Virus record (IMG/VR): IMGVR_UViG_3300042466_000437
Span: 1-22,356 of that record
Length of the DNA stretch: 22,356 bases
Strand: one strand, 5' to 3'
Origin: a virus
In this document: positions 6,690 through 14,210 of the stretch, piece by piece
Layout of the letters: each line of letters starts with the position of its first letter
How positions within the stretch are numbered: position 1 is the stretch's first letter
Position numbers and translations under genes: made by a program
The notes under the pieces: model-generated
Databases searched by the model: none
What the model saw: the letters and a program-made list of their open reading frames with translations, nothing else
What the model was told of the DNA's origin: nothing

Positions 6690-7895
6690 TTATAACTCTA
6701 TCTGTGCTACGTAGTTAGCACCAATTAAATATCCAGCAGGAGATTGCGTTGCTGTTGCATACATTGAAAAACTATTTTGATTAATATAATCAGCAATACC
6801 ACTAAAACTATTTGCAGCACTAAGACCATAAATGCTTCCACTAGCACCAGTTGATGGGTTATAAATAGTTACAGTTGGGGCTGCTCTCATAGGTACTTTA
6901 AGGAAAACAGGTATTGCACTTCCGTAACCACCTGTTGTTACTGAAGACCATATTACTGCTTGTGCTTCAGTTCCTGTGGCTCCAGCAAAAACTGATTGAT
7001 TGTAAGATTTTTGATAATATCTTTGACATTTACGCAATGTTGTTTCAAAAGGCTCAAACTCAAAAGGTGTAGCGGTAGCACTAATTTCTAATTGAACACC
7101 AGTAATTTGCCAGTAGTTGCTGGTTGCTGATGCAAGGTTAACCTGACCAACAACACGATTAGCAGTAGTTGGTGAAACCCAAGAAGAACTATTTAAAGTA
7201 CCAGAAGTAAGGTTACTTCCAGCACCAAGAAACCATTGAATAAAAACAGAAGCATCATTATCATTATCAAAAGCACCAGTAGTATCTGCAGGAATAGTAA
7301 TTGTTTTATATTCCCAAACACCAGATGCAGATATTGTGTAAGATTTAGATATTGCTCTTGTATTATCAGCATCATATATTTCAAATATATATGTACCAGT
7401 AACATTTGATTTAACCCAAAAAGAAACAGTTAATTGTTCGGCTGCTGCTGTACCCTTTTTGATTTGTTGAAGGTTTTGTCCTTCTATAGTTTGACTTAAA
7501 AGTACAACATCTCCAGAGGCAGGTGAAGCATCAGCAGTAGTACATAAAACTTTAGTTGATTTTCTAAAACCAGAACCTGTAGGTGCATCATTTTCAACAC
7601 TCATAGTCCAAGTACCTTGGGTAGTTATTTGAAACTGCCATCTATCTGCAGTTCTATAGCCAGTAGTTGTTAAAGAAGAAGCAGATGTACCACGTTGGGC
7701 AACCTGCATATCACCATTAATAATCAAGTTACGAAAATTAGACCCTTTATATATAGTAGAAGCAGATGCTTGTGTTAAGTAGGAAGAAGAGGCAGAAGCA
7801 TTAGTTAAATACCCTGCTGATGAAGTTTCTGTGTCAGTTGCATAAATATTTGGCGGGGTAGTAACTAATCTACTCACATCTCTTGCTCTAGTCAT
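6690..7895 (-). CDS. Jelly-roll tail fibre B (receptor-binding candidate)
   Basis: 401 residues with the same plan as fibre A. An RD module (MTRARDVSRLVTTPPNIYATD) is followed by three 'YLT.ASAS' linker repeats, then the core starting 'FRNLIINGDMQVAQRGTS' with 'FWVKSNVTGTYIF', 'TITIPADTTGAFDNDND' and 'YWQITGVQLEISATATPFEF', then a distinct tip of about 105 residues after 'CQRYYQKSY'. It ends ...VAQIEL. Long DNA stretches of the core are nearly identical to those of fibre A, so recent duplication or recombination is likely. The start is preceded by GGAGG 12 bases away; between them lies a 4-codon ATG...TGA frame whose stop overlaps this ATG. Confidence 0.85.
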   Translation of the reverse strand: MTRARDVSRLVTTPPNIYATDTETSSAGYLTNASASSSYLTQASASTIYKGSNFRNLIINGDMQVAQRGTSASSLTTTGYRTADRWQFQITTQGTWTMSVENDAPTGSGFRKSTKVLCTTADASPASGDVVLLSQTIEGQNLQQIKKGTAAAEQLTVSFWVKSNVTGTYIFEIYDADNTRAISKSYTISASGVWEYKTITIPADTTGAFDNDNDASVFIQWFLGAGSNLTSGTLNSSSWVSPTTANRVVGQVNLASATSNYWQITGVQLEISATATPFEFEPFETTLRKCQRYYQKSYNQSVFAGATGTEAQAVIWSSVTTGGYGSAIPVFLKVPMRAAPTVTIYNPSTGASGSIYGLSAANSFSGIADYINQNSFSMYATATQSPAGYLIGANYVAQIEL

Positions 7896-7913
7896 ATATT
7901 AATCATACCTCCC

Positions 7914-8543
7914 TTATTTGTTGTATCCATAGACTGAAATTGTACCTGTAATAGTTCCAGCATCTGGAAATATTGTAAAACCTGTATAAGAAGTATTTTG
8001 ATTATGAGTAGCCAAATTTAACTGAGATTGGGCACCATCACTTGAAGTTAAAGCAGTTGCATATAATCCAGTTGAGGTAGCCAAAAATGGATTATATACA
8101 TCCATACTAATAGTGTTTACTAAAGTAGTATTCCAATAACCTAAAAGATACATTGTTGTAGTATCCCTAAAACCACTAATTGTTGTATTGTTTGAGTTAG
8201 TTCTTTGTCTTACATAAGCATTTGTTGTTGAATCATCACTACTAGAAACTCTATATCTAAATTGAAATTGTGCCGCTGTACTTGGTAGTCCTGTTACTAC
8301 AATTCTATAATTGTCATAAGTTGAACTAAATACATTATTCAAAGAAACTGCTGAAGCACTTGTAAAGGATACAGCACCAGTTGTACTAATTGATCCACTA
8401 CCACCAGTAACAGATATTGTTAATGGAGTAAGTTCTATTAATCCTGTTTTAGCAATAGTTTGATAAGTAGAACTAGCAGACGCAAGACTTAAAATCGAGG
8501 TATTCGAAGTTAAAATCTTACTTACATCTCTAGTTCTACCCAT
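7914..8543 (-). CDS. Modular fibre protein, RD module + 'SVYGYNK' family
   Basis: 209 residues: RD module (MGRTRDVSKILTSNTSILS), a short 'ASSTYQTIAKTG' linker, and the beta-rich body with 'GSGSISTTGAVSFTSASAVSLNNVF' and the ending 'TGTISVYGYNK'. Its closest relatives are at 4645-5316 and 14211-14891. The middle segment (about residues 105-170) differs most, including 'TTTMYLLGYWNTTLV'. Start supported by AAAGGAG seven bases before the ATG. The gene lies directly upstream of jelly-roll fibre B, as the 223-residue sister lies directly upstream of fibre A, so this pair was probably duplicated as a unit. Confidence 0.8.
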   Translation of the reverse strand: MGRTRDVSKILTSNTSILSLASASSTYQTIAKTGLIELTPLTISVTGGSGSISTTGAVSFTSASAVSLNNVFSSTYDNYRIVVTGLPSTAAQFQFRYRVSSSDDSTTNAYVRQRTNSNNTTISGFRDTTTMYLLGYWNTTLVNTISMDVYNPFLATSTGLYATALTSSDGAQSQLNLATHNQNTSYTGFTIFPDAGTITGTISVYGYNK

Positions 8544-8572
8544 GATAATCTCCTTTAATTATATCTTAATTC

Positions 8573-8583
8573 TATTTATACCG
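8573..8583 (-). promoter_or_regulatory. CGGTATAAATA motif upstream of a fibre gene
   Basis: CGGTATAAATA lies in the 47-base gap before the gene at 7914-8543. It belongs to the recurrent GGGTATAWA set and contains TATAAATA, the core of T4-type late promoters. That resemblance may be chance in A/T-rich DNA; no late sigma factor gene is visible here. Confidence 0.3.
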
Positions 8584-8590
8584 TGGAAAA

Positions 8591-8815
8591 TTATGAAAGA
8601 ACTGTTGCTAGTTCTTCTTCTGTTAATCCAAGTCTTTCTAGAATCGCTGCTTTTGCTACAGCCTTTTCTGCTGCTGCTTCTTCTCTTGCTTCTTGTTCTG
8701 CTTGCATTGCTGCACGATCAGCCAAGAACGCTTCAAGTTCAGCACCTTCTAACACTCTAACAACTGTTTCTCCAGTTGCTGCGTTAGTTTCAGATACTCT
8801 GATTTCTTCTGACAT
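8591..8815 (-). CDS. Small Ala/Glu-rich helical protein
   Basis: 74 residues: a short start (MSEEIRVSETNAATGETVVRVL), then an Ala/Glu-rich helix (about 25-57, likely coiled coil) and the ending 'ILERLGLTEEELATVLS'. Small proteins with this 'KAAxLxRLGLTxEE' ending are common in phage tail-fibre regions, but I know of no assigned function. Strong ribosome site (AAAAGGAGGTAA) before the ATG. G+C and codon use look less A/T-rich than in the neighbours. An open frame on the opposite strand covers the same bases and is best read as its shadow. Confidence 0.8.
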   Translation of the reverse strand: MSEEIRVSETNAATGETVVRVLEGAELEAFLADRAAMQAEQEAREEAAAEKAVAKAAILERLGLTEEELATVLS

Positions 8816-8831
8816 AATTTACCTCCTTTTC

Positions 8832-9434
8832 CTATTTTCTATATCCGTAAATTGATAATGATCCAGTAAAAGTTCCGCCACTCCAACTAAAACCATCATA
8901 AGAATCTGTTGTTACATGAAAACCATTTACAATCCCCATTTCATTATTGGTACTTGCTACAGCGGTATAGTTTGAATAATAGTTTGTTCTGCTTGCGGAT
9001 ACAAAAGGTTCAACAATTTCATAAATGTTAGAACTAAAATAATCTCCCATTGCACCAGAAGACCATTGTGCTGCCGAACCAGCATAACTTCTAGATGGAC
9101 CAGCGGAATTACCTGCATAAATATATGTATAAAAATAATTACTAGATGATTCAACTGTATTTTTTACAAATTTAATACTACACCCAGCAACAGAAGTAGA
9201 TGTGTTAGTTCCAGCAATAATAATTTTATAGTTATCATAAGAACTTGAAAAGCATCCATTAACTTTAACTGCAGTAGCACTTGTTAAAGAAATTTTACCA
9301 GTTGAAGATATAGTTCCACTACCACCAGTAACAGTGAAAGAAGTCGGGGTAATTAAAGACAATCCTAATTCACTATCCAAAGCAACATTACCACTACTAG
9401 ATAATATGTTTGCTAGATCTCTTGCTCTACCCAT
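8832..9434 (-). CDS. Modular fibre protein, RD module + 'SVYGYNK'-like family
   Basis: 200 residues: RD module (MGRARDLANILSSSGNVALDSE), no 'YLTQAS' linker, then 'LSLITPTSFTVTGGSGTISSTGKISLTSATAVKVNGCF' and an ending 'FTGSLSIYGYRK'. It is the most diverged member of the four-gene family. The internal segment 'GNSAGPSRSYAGSAAQWSSGAMGDYF' may be its receptor-facing part (inference). Its ATG overlaps the stop of the C1q-tipped fibre by one base (TAATG), so the two are probably made together. A possible role is a second tip or cap subunit on the same fibre. Confidence 0.75.
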   Translation of the reverse strand: MGRARDLANILSSSGNVALDSELGLSLITPTSFTVTGGSGTISSTGKISLTSATAVKVNGCFSSSYDNYKIIIAGTNTSTSVAGCSIKFVKNTVESSSNYFYTYIYAGNSAGPSRSYAGSAAQWSSGAMGDYFSSNIYEIVEPFVSASRTNYYSNYTAVASTNNEMGIVNGFHVTTDSYDGFSWSGGTFTGSLSIYGYRK

Positions 9435-10966
9435 TATATTTTATGCCCCCAAAAATTAGCATGAGGTGAATAAAGGGTTGCATTAGAACCACGATTATGA
9501 TAAACCATAGCCTCAATATAATCACCAGCATTTAAACTTACTAATTTTGACCAGGTTCCAGCAACTACATCTGAACCACTATCACGCCATAAAATAGCGT
9601 TATTTTCTAAATTAGATCCATTTTTATAAAAACCAAATTGAAATTGGTGAGCCGCACTATAGATACCCCAAGCAACATCCATACCAAGCAAATATACTCC
9701 ACCTTGACCAGATGGTACAGTAAAGCGATAGTTTGTTACTGGATCATAAACTCCCGCACTATCAAAAACTTCTGTATCAAATTGAACCTTAGTCCAAGTA
9801 ATGGTTGCAATTGATTGATTAGTAGAAATTCTTGCAGAAAAACCTATTCTTGTATTTTGATTAACATATGTGCTACTAGCACTAGATTGTGTTAAAAATC
9901 TATTATCTGCTTGAGTAGTAGTATAAGTATCAGCCACATTAAATGGTTGAGTATTTACTATTTCTATAATATCGCTTGTTACTACCGCGGATCCTAGGGT
10001 AATTACTGAAGCAGAAGTTCTTGCATAATCAGTAATCGGGGTAAGTAAAATTCCATTTAAATAAACTTCTTCATATCCAGCAGTATATAATAAAGATAAT
10101 GCATTATCGTCTACCCCGCTAATTACGGTAGCAGAAGCAGAGAAAGTTTTTGTCCATCTAGTTCTAGTATTATATTTAGCATCTATTTGTGCGATGGTAT
10201 AAGTGTTTGCTACTTCAAATGCTTTAGGTATAATTAAATCTACAACATCTCCAGATACAATTGCTTCGTCAGGTGTGATCACTGATGCACTTGTGCGGGT
10301 ATATTCAGAAGGATCTACTAATACACCGTTAATATAAAGAGATTCTAATCCAGAAGTATATAATAGGGATTCAGAATAATCATCTACCCCAGTAATTGTT
10401 GTTGCACTTGCTGAGTAAGTTTTTGTCCAACGATCTATTCTAGATTCGTCTATTGCAAAGAATTTTGCGTCTGCTGCAGCCTGTGTATAGGTATCTGCAA
10501 TTTGGAATGATTCGTAAGAGTGAACCTCAACGGCATCTCCACTTTCTGCTGCTGTTGTTAAAACAATTGTGTTCCCAGTTGTCGCGGTATAGTCAGAACC
10601 TCTTACTAATAAAGTACCATTTATAAATACTTTTTCATATCCTGCTGTATAAATTAAAGATAAAGCATTGTCATCTAATCCTGATAATGTTGTTGCACTA
10701 GCACTTAATACTGAAATCCAACGAGTAAATGTTGCTGGTAATAATCCTGAAATTGCGTCTTCATCGCTATCGATCCATAATGCACCAGCATCTAAAGATG
10801 CAGTGTCTGGTTGATCTACTTGAAATGCTACGGTAGCGTCTCCGCCACCACCTACTGTGCCTACACCACTGAAAAAAGTCCAAGCAGATCCGTTCCACTT
10901 CCAAGTGGTACCGTCTGATTTAAATGTATCATTTACGGCGGGGGATGCAGGAAAAATTGTAGCCAA
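9434..10966 (-). CDS. Fibre with three RW/DD/NG repeats and a C1q-like tip
   Basis: 510 residues. Residues 1-35 (FPASPAVNDTFKSDGTTWKWNGSAWTF) are a typical fibre N-terminal motif. Three roughly 90-residue repeats follow at 80-169, 178-267 and 269-357 (RWxxxxSASATxxSGxDD ... YTxGxExxxxNGxLL). After 'SSASSTYVNQ', residues 373-510 read as a C1q/TNF-like jelly roll: 'GFSARISTNQSI', 'KVQFDTEVFD', 'YDPVTNYRFTVPSGQGGVYLL', 'FYKNGS', 'GDYIEAMVYH'. Such domains trimerise and bind ligands at phage fibre tips (family knowledge). The start codon is TTG, supported by GAGGTGAT just upstream, an excellent anti-16S match. An extended -10 promoter precedes it. Confidence 0.8.
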   Translation of the reverse strand: MATIFPASPAVNDTFKSDGTTWKWNGSAWTFFSGVGTVGGGGDATVAFQVDQPDTASLDAGALWIDSDEDAISGLLPATFTRWISVLSASATTLSGLDDNALSLIYTAGYEKVFINGTLLVRGSDYTATTGNTIVLTTAAESGDAVEVHSYESFQIADTYTQAAADAKFFAIDESRIDRWTKTYSASATTITGVDDYSESLLYTSGLESLYINGVLVDPSEYTRTSASVITPDEAIVSGDVVDLIIPKAFEVANTYTIAQIDAKYNTRTRWTKTFSASATVISGVDDNALSLLYTAGYEEVYLNGILLTPITDYARTSASVITLGSAVVTSDIIEIVNTQPFNVADTYTTTQADNRFLTQSSASSTYVNQNTRIGFSARISTNQSIATITWTKVQFDTEVFDSAGVYDPVTNYRFTVPSGQGGVYLLGMDVAWGIYSAAHQFQFGFYKNGSNLENNAILWRDSGSDVVAGTWSKLVSLNAGDYIEAMVYHNRGSNATLYSPHANFWGHKI

Positions 10967-10983
10967 GTTATATCACCTCTCTC

Positions 10984-10992
10984 ATTATAGCA
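10984..10992 (-). promoter_or_regulatory. Extended -10 promoter before the C1q-tipped fibre
   Basis: On the minus strand TGCTATAAT (TGnTATAAT, perfect) lies in a 34-base gap, followed by GAGAGAGG and the ribosome site. No strong -35 is seen. Transcription would start about 10 bases before the TTG codon, giving a very short leader. The context AATGCTATAAT is shared with 3232-3242. Confidence 0.55.
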
Positions 10993-11000
10993 TTACGTAA

Positions 11001-11276
11001 TTAATTTACTTCTTCCCATAAACAAGTTTCTTCGTTTAAGTTCCATTCACCAATTTCTGGTTTTGGCGGTATAAAAGCATCTAACTCTTCATCATATTTA
11101 TATCCAATACCAGCATAATTTTTTCTAATTCTATTATTATAAGAAGTTTGAATCCATACTCCACCTAAATTTAAATCATTTGCAAGATATTGTTGTCCTC
11201 TATGTTCTTGAAAATCAGGAATAACTAATACTTGTAAAACAATATTATTATTATCTATTTGTGCAAAATGTGACAT
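11001..11276 (-). CDS. Small conserved virion-associated protein
   Basis: 91 residues: MSHFAQIDNNNIVLQVLVIPD ... GGVWIQTSYNNRIRKNYAGIGYKYDEELDAFIPPKPEIGEWNLNEETCLWEEV. The 'xHFAxIDxNNxVxxVxVI', 'W(I/L)QTSYNNxIRKNYAGIGY.YDxxxDAFIPPKP' and 'WxLNExTCLWE' segments are hallmarks of a small protein common in marine and freshwater tailed phages, usually near tail or neck genes. It is thought to be structural; its exact position is not known to me. The start follows the upstream stop with one base between (TAATATG), indicating coupling to the Gly-rich adhesin gene. Confidence 0.8.
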   Translation of the reverse strand: MSHFAQIDNNNIVLQVLVIPDFQEHRGQQYLANDLNLGGVWIQTSYNNRIRKNYAGIGYKYDEELDAFIPPKPEIGEWNLNEETCLWEEVN

Positions 11277-11277
11277 A

Positions 11278-12624
11278 TTATCTTAGATACCTCACTATTA
11301 CTATACCTGATCCACCAGCAGCACCATCTCCACCAGTAGATTTACCGCCACCACCACCACCAGTAAACGCAGTTCCAGCAACGGGAGAAGTATTTGAACC
11401 AGCACCACCACCGCCAGTTCCACCAGCAGCGCCTGTACCATTTCCAGCACCGCCACCACCACCAGCGTATGCTGTTGATATACCAAAAATAGATGTTGTT
11501 ACACCATTTCCACCAATACCAGGAACTGTTCCGTTACCTGCTGTACCCACACCACCTGCACCGCCACCACCACCAGCAGTTAAATTAGTTGAATTACCTA
11601 CTCCACCAGCATATCCTTGATTTGCTGTTCCACTTCCTGCAGGAGTTGATTGAGCACTATTGGTACCACCACCACCACCTGAACCACCTGTTTTACCAGG
11701 AACGTCAGGACCTGCATCGTAAGCACCACCACCACCACCACCAATAGAAGTTATAGTTGAAAATGAAGAATTGCTTCCATTGGCACCTTGACCATTACTT
11801 GTTCCGCCTATGCCACCTGCACCAACAGTTACTGTATAACTTGTGCTAGCAGTTAAACTTAGTGGGGTTTCAAGTGAACCTCCGCCGCCTGTTGCTCCGA
11901 CTGTGCAACGCAATCCTCCTGCTCCACCACCTGCACCATTTCCTGCACCACCGCCGCCACCACCTGCAACTACTAGGTAGTCAACAGTTAAATTCTGATT
12001 AGGAATAAATACATGAGATGATGTAAAAGTATGATATACATATGTGCTATCAGTTGTAATCATTCCACCTACTGCTTTTGCAAATTTAGATGGAACATCA
12101 CCTATACCGTATAAAGTGGCGGTAGTGTGTTGGGAAAACCCTGTTCCAATATGATTAGTAATTGTAATTTTTGTTATTGCAGAAGTGTCAGACCATAAAC
12201 CAGCACTTATTGTTAAATATCCGTAGTTCGCTGTTCCACTATTATTTTCAGTAACAATATCTGATGAAATAGATTTAAAATTAGAACTTGTATAATTTGA
12301 TATATAAATTTCATTATTACTAAATACGTTTGCAGTTGCTGATGATGCAGGGCTAAAACCTTGAGGTAAATACGATGAGGCTCCAGAACTTGATGAGGAA
12401 TATGCTGCTGTGTAGTCACCATAAAGATCACGTCTAGAATAGTTTGAATTAGAATCATTAAATGTAATTCGGGCTAAATCAACCTGCTCTCCTGAACGAT
12501 TGGCCCTAGTAGAAAAAACTATTTTTAAATCAGTAAAAGTTTGGGGTATAGAAGTAAAATTAATAGCAGAAGTACCACCAGATCCTACTACTACACTTGC
12601 TATTTTTTTATATGTATTAGGCAT
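11278..12624 (-). CDS. Adhesin with 'IPQxFTDL' domain and glycine-rich tip
   Basis: 448 residues. Residues 1-175 form a beta domain (INFTSIPQTFTDLKIVFSTRANRSGEQ ... LYGIGDVP) paralogous to the whole proteins encoded just upstream at 12624-13115 and 13118-13705. Residues 185-213 link to a glycine-rich domain (214-448) that begins 'DYLVVAGGGGGGAGNG' and closes 'GGSGIVIVRYL', with poly-Gly runs separated by short loops. This Gly-rich fold is known from phage adhesins; in phage S16 gp38 such runs form packed polyglycine-II helices and the loops bind the receptor. By analogy this is a receptor-binding tip. The ATG overlaps the upstream stop by one base. Confidence 0.85.
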   Translation of the reverse strand: MPNTYKKIASVVVGSGGTSAINFTSIPQTFTDLKIVFSTRANRSGEQVDLARITFNDSNSNYSRRDLYGDYTAAYSSSSSGASSYLPQGFSPASSATANVFSNNEIYISNYTSSNFKSISSDIVTENNSGTANYGYLTISAGLWSDTSAITKITITNHIGTGFSQHTTATLYGIGDVPSKFAKAVGGMITTDSTYVYHTFTSSHVFIPNQNLTVDYLVVAGGGGGGAGNGAGGGAGGLRCTVGATGGGGSLETPLSLTASTSYTVTVGAGGIGGTSNGQGANGSNSSFSTITSIGGGGGGAYDAGPDVPGKTGGSGGGGGTNSAQSTPAGSGTANQGYAGGVGNSTNLTAGGGGGAGGVGTAGNGTVPGIGGNGVTTSIFGISTAYAGGGGGAGNGTGAAGGTGGGGAGSNTSPVAGTAFTGGGGGGKSTGGDGAAGGSGIVIVRYLR

Positions 12625-13115
12625 TATGCATTACCTGCTTGTATACCGTAGAGATTAAAAGTTGTACCTGATAAAAAGGTTGTAGAATCAGCCTTAATGG
12701 TTATTGCAGAAACTGCTTCCATACTACGTCTAATTCCAGCCCTTAGTTGAACATAAGTACTGTTGTTTGCTCTGCTAATAACAGTTTTATTTGTTGTCGT
12801 GTTAGCGTAATTAAAAATTTGAACAATAACAGTTCCTTGCTCATCAGAACCAGAGGAAATACCACCTAAGCCAATTGAACTAACATTACTATCTCGGTTT
12901 GATGTAACAGTTGAACCATTACCATACAAAGCAGTAACAGAATAATTATTAGTTGTATCAGAATTAAACTGAAGATTTGTATTTTCGTCTCCGTCAGTTC
13001 TGCCATTAAATATAACAATTAAATCAGTATATGTTTGTGGAATAGAACTAAAAGTAATAGAAGAAGCATTTACCCCTAGTATTGTTGATGCTATCGGTGT
13101 GTACGTTGCAGCCAT
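12624..13115 (-). CDS. Beta-sandwich adhesin-like protein ('IPQTYTDL' family)
   Basis: 163 residues: MAATYTPIASTILGVNASSITFSSIPQTYTDLIVIF ... FNLYGIQAGNA. It corresponds to the N-terminal domain of the Gly-rich adhesin immediately downstream and to most of the 195-residue protein immediately upstream, so three copies of one domain stand in tandem. Variable loops lie around residues 40-60 and 80-95. The fold also resembles the bodies of the 'SVYGYNK' proteins (hydrophobic strand, NY or YTDL, variable middle, (L/V)YG ending). It starts 2 bases after the preceding stop. Function unknown; likely a fibre or tip subunit. Confidence 0.75.
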   Translation of the reverse strand: MAATYTPIASTILGVNASSITFSSIPQTYTDLIVIFNGRTDGDENTNLQFNSDTTNNYSVTALYGNGSTVTSNRDSNVSSIGLGGISSGSDEQGTVIVQIFNYANTTTNKTVISRANNSTYVQLRAGIRRSMEAVSAITIKADSTTFLSGTTFNLYGIQAGNA

Positions 13116-13117
13116 TA

Positions 13118-13705
13118 TTATCCCTTAATTCCGTATAGAGCAAAAGAAGAATATTGTGCAAAATTATTTTGATTTGGCAATAAAATAATTGATGTTACAG
13201 AACTTGTTGAACGCCAATGACCAGACCACAAACCAGTAATACCACTACCATTAGCATCCCAACCTGACAAAGTTGCTACAGTCTTAAATTTGTTAGTATT
13301 TGAATAATCTAAAATGTTTATAGCACAAGCCTCAAAAGAATTAGCAAGAGAAGTAGAAGCAATCACTGCACCAGTATAAATATAAGTAGAACTAGTTTCG
13401 TTACCTGATATACCAGAACTACCATTTCCTGTTAAATAATGACTAGCATAATTTGCTCCAGTATCACTATTAAATCTTAAAATAGTATTAACAGATGAAG
13501 CAGCAGTGGTTGAACGAGCAATACCTCTAATATGCAAATGGGTATAATCTTGTGGAATGTTAGAAAAAGTAATGCTAGAAGCAGCAACATTTAATGTAGT
13601 AGTAGCAATCTGAAAAAATCCATCGGTAGTAGCAGTTTGATCCCAAACTCTTCTACGCTTAACACCAGAAACCAATGATGATGTAGATAAACTAGTAATT
13701 GCCAT
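13118..13705 (-). CDS. Beta-sandwich adhesin-like protein with short N-terminal extension
   Basis: 195 residues. Residues 1-28 (MAITSLSTSSLVSGVKRRRVWDQTATTD) are an extra basic segment absent from its two paralogues; it could be a docking peptide. From residue 30 it follows the family: 'QIATTTLNVAASSITFSNIPQDYTHLHIRG', a variable middle with 'LTGNGSSGISGNETSS', and the ending 'SFALYGIKG'. A one-base TAATG overlap couples it to the 111-residue protein upstream. It is the first of the three tandem copies in transcription order. Confidence 0.75.
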   Translation of the reverse strand: MAITSLSTSSLVSGVKRRRVWDQTATTDGFFQIATTTLNVAASSITFSNIPQDYTHLHIRGIARSTTAASSVNTILRFNSDTGANYASHYLTGNGSSGISGNETSSTYIYTGAVIASTSLANSFEACAINILDYSNTNKFKTVATLSGWDANGSGITGLWSGHWRSTSSVTSIILLPNQNNFAQYSSFALYGIKG

Positions 13706-14040
13706 TATGCAGTTATCTCCGATCCAAAAATGTTGAATGAAGTATCTGCAGTAGCGGCATAAACTGTTATAACATCAGATGCATCTAAGGTTGCACCTAT
13801 GGTTATGGCAGTAGTATCATTTGCAGCCAATGCAACATCATATGCAATATAGTGCTTATTTGCTAATGTTTCAGCATTAGGTCTAATTGCAATACGATAT
13901 GTAGTAGCGCTTGTAGATCTATTACAAACAGTAATAGTAGATACAATTGTTTGTACCCCTGCTCCAACGGTATAAATATCAGTATTGCTTGTTGCACTAG
14001 GTGCATTTTGTGCTAATACTTTATATGTTTTTGTAGCCAT
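13705..14040 (-). CDS. Small all-beta virion-type protein (paralogue of 604-921)
   Basis: 111 residues: MATKTYKVLAQNAPSATSNTDIYTVGAGVQTIVSTITVCNRSTSATTYRIAI ... DTSFNIFGSEITA. No membrane segment or signal peptide. It shares plan and local sequence with the 105-residue protein at 604-921, both ending in a strand plus '(L/S)EIT'. The start has a strong ribosome site (TAGGAGG) lying in the last codons of the 46-residue gene upstream. Likely a small fibre- or tail-surface protein; role unknown. Confidence 0.75.
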   Translation of the reverse strand: MATKTYKVLAQNAPSATSNTDIYTVGAGVQTIVSTITVCNRSTSATTYRIAIRPNAETLANKHYIAYDVALAANDTTAITIGATLDASDVITVYAATADTSFNIFGSEITA

Positions 14041-14041
14041 T

Positions 14042-14182
14042 TTAACCTCCTAGTTGCATTAATATATCTGGATTATTATCAGCGTCAATAGTGTCTAATT
14101 CTGCTACCGTTGCTAATTCATCGAGGGTAGAAATAGTAACACTATCATTCAATAACTTACTTATATCTCTTGTTCTTGACAT
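14042..14182 (-). CDS. 46-residue stand-alone RD module
   Basis: A complete short frame: MSRTRDISKLLNDSVTISTLDELATVAELDTIDADNNPDILMQLGG. Residues 1-12 match the N-terminus of seven larger fibre genes here; the rest is acidic and contains 'TLDELATVAELD' and 'NNPDIL', the latter resembling the 'GDNPDIL' repeat of the 960-residue fibre. It is bounded by a ribosome site (AAGGAG, 13 bases before the ATG) and, inside its last codons, the ribosome site of the next gene. It may be a true small docking or plug protein, or the remnant of a fibre that lost its body; the intact signals favour a working gene. Confidence 0.7.
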   Translation of the reverse strand: MSRTRDISKLLNDSVTISTLDELATVAELDTIDADNNPDILMQLGG

Positions 14183-14199
14183 AGTTATATTATATCTCC

Positions 14200-14208
14200 T
14201 TTATACCC
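14200..14208 (-). promoter_or_regulatory. GGGTATAAA motif upstream of the stand-alone RD gene
   Basis: GGGTATAAA sits in the 28-base gap between the stop of the 226-residue fibre protein and the 46-residue gene, directly followed by GGAGATATAAT. It belongs to the recurrent motif set described in the findings. Role unproven. Confidence 0.3.
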
Positions 14209-14210
14209 GA

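Noticed and set aside
8583-8855. Two plus-strand open frames over the 74-residue gene
   Set aside because: Antisense shadows of an Ala/Glu-rich gene that has a strong ribosome site and family-like sequence on the minus strand.
11261-11620. Plus-strand proline-rich open frame
   Set aside because: It is the antisense image of the poly-Gly codons (GGN read as NCC) of the adhesin on the minus strand; it has no ribosome site.
11330-11960. Short regular repeats suggesting a CRISPR array
   Set aside because: They are in-frame glycine codons of the adhesin, with no constant repeat and spacer lengths.
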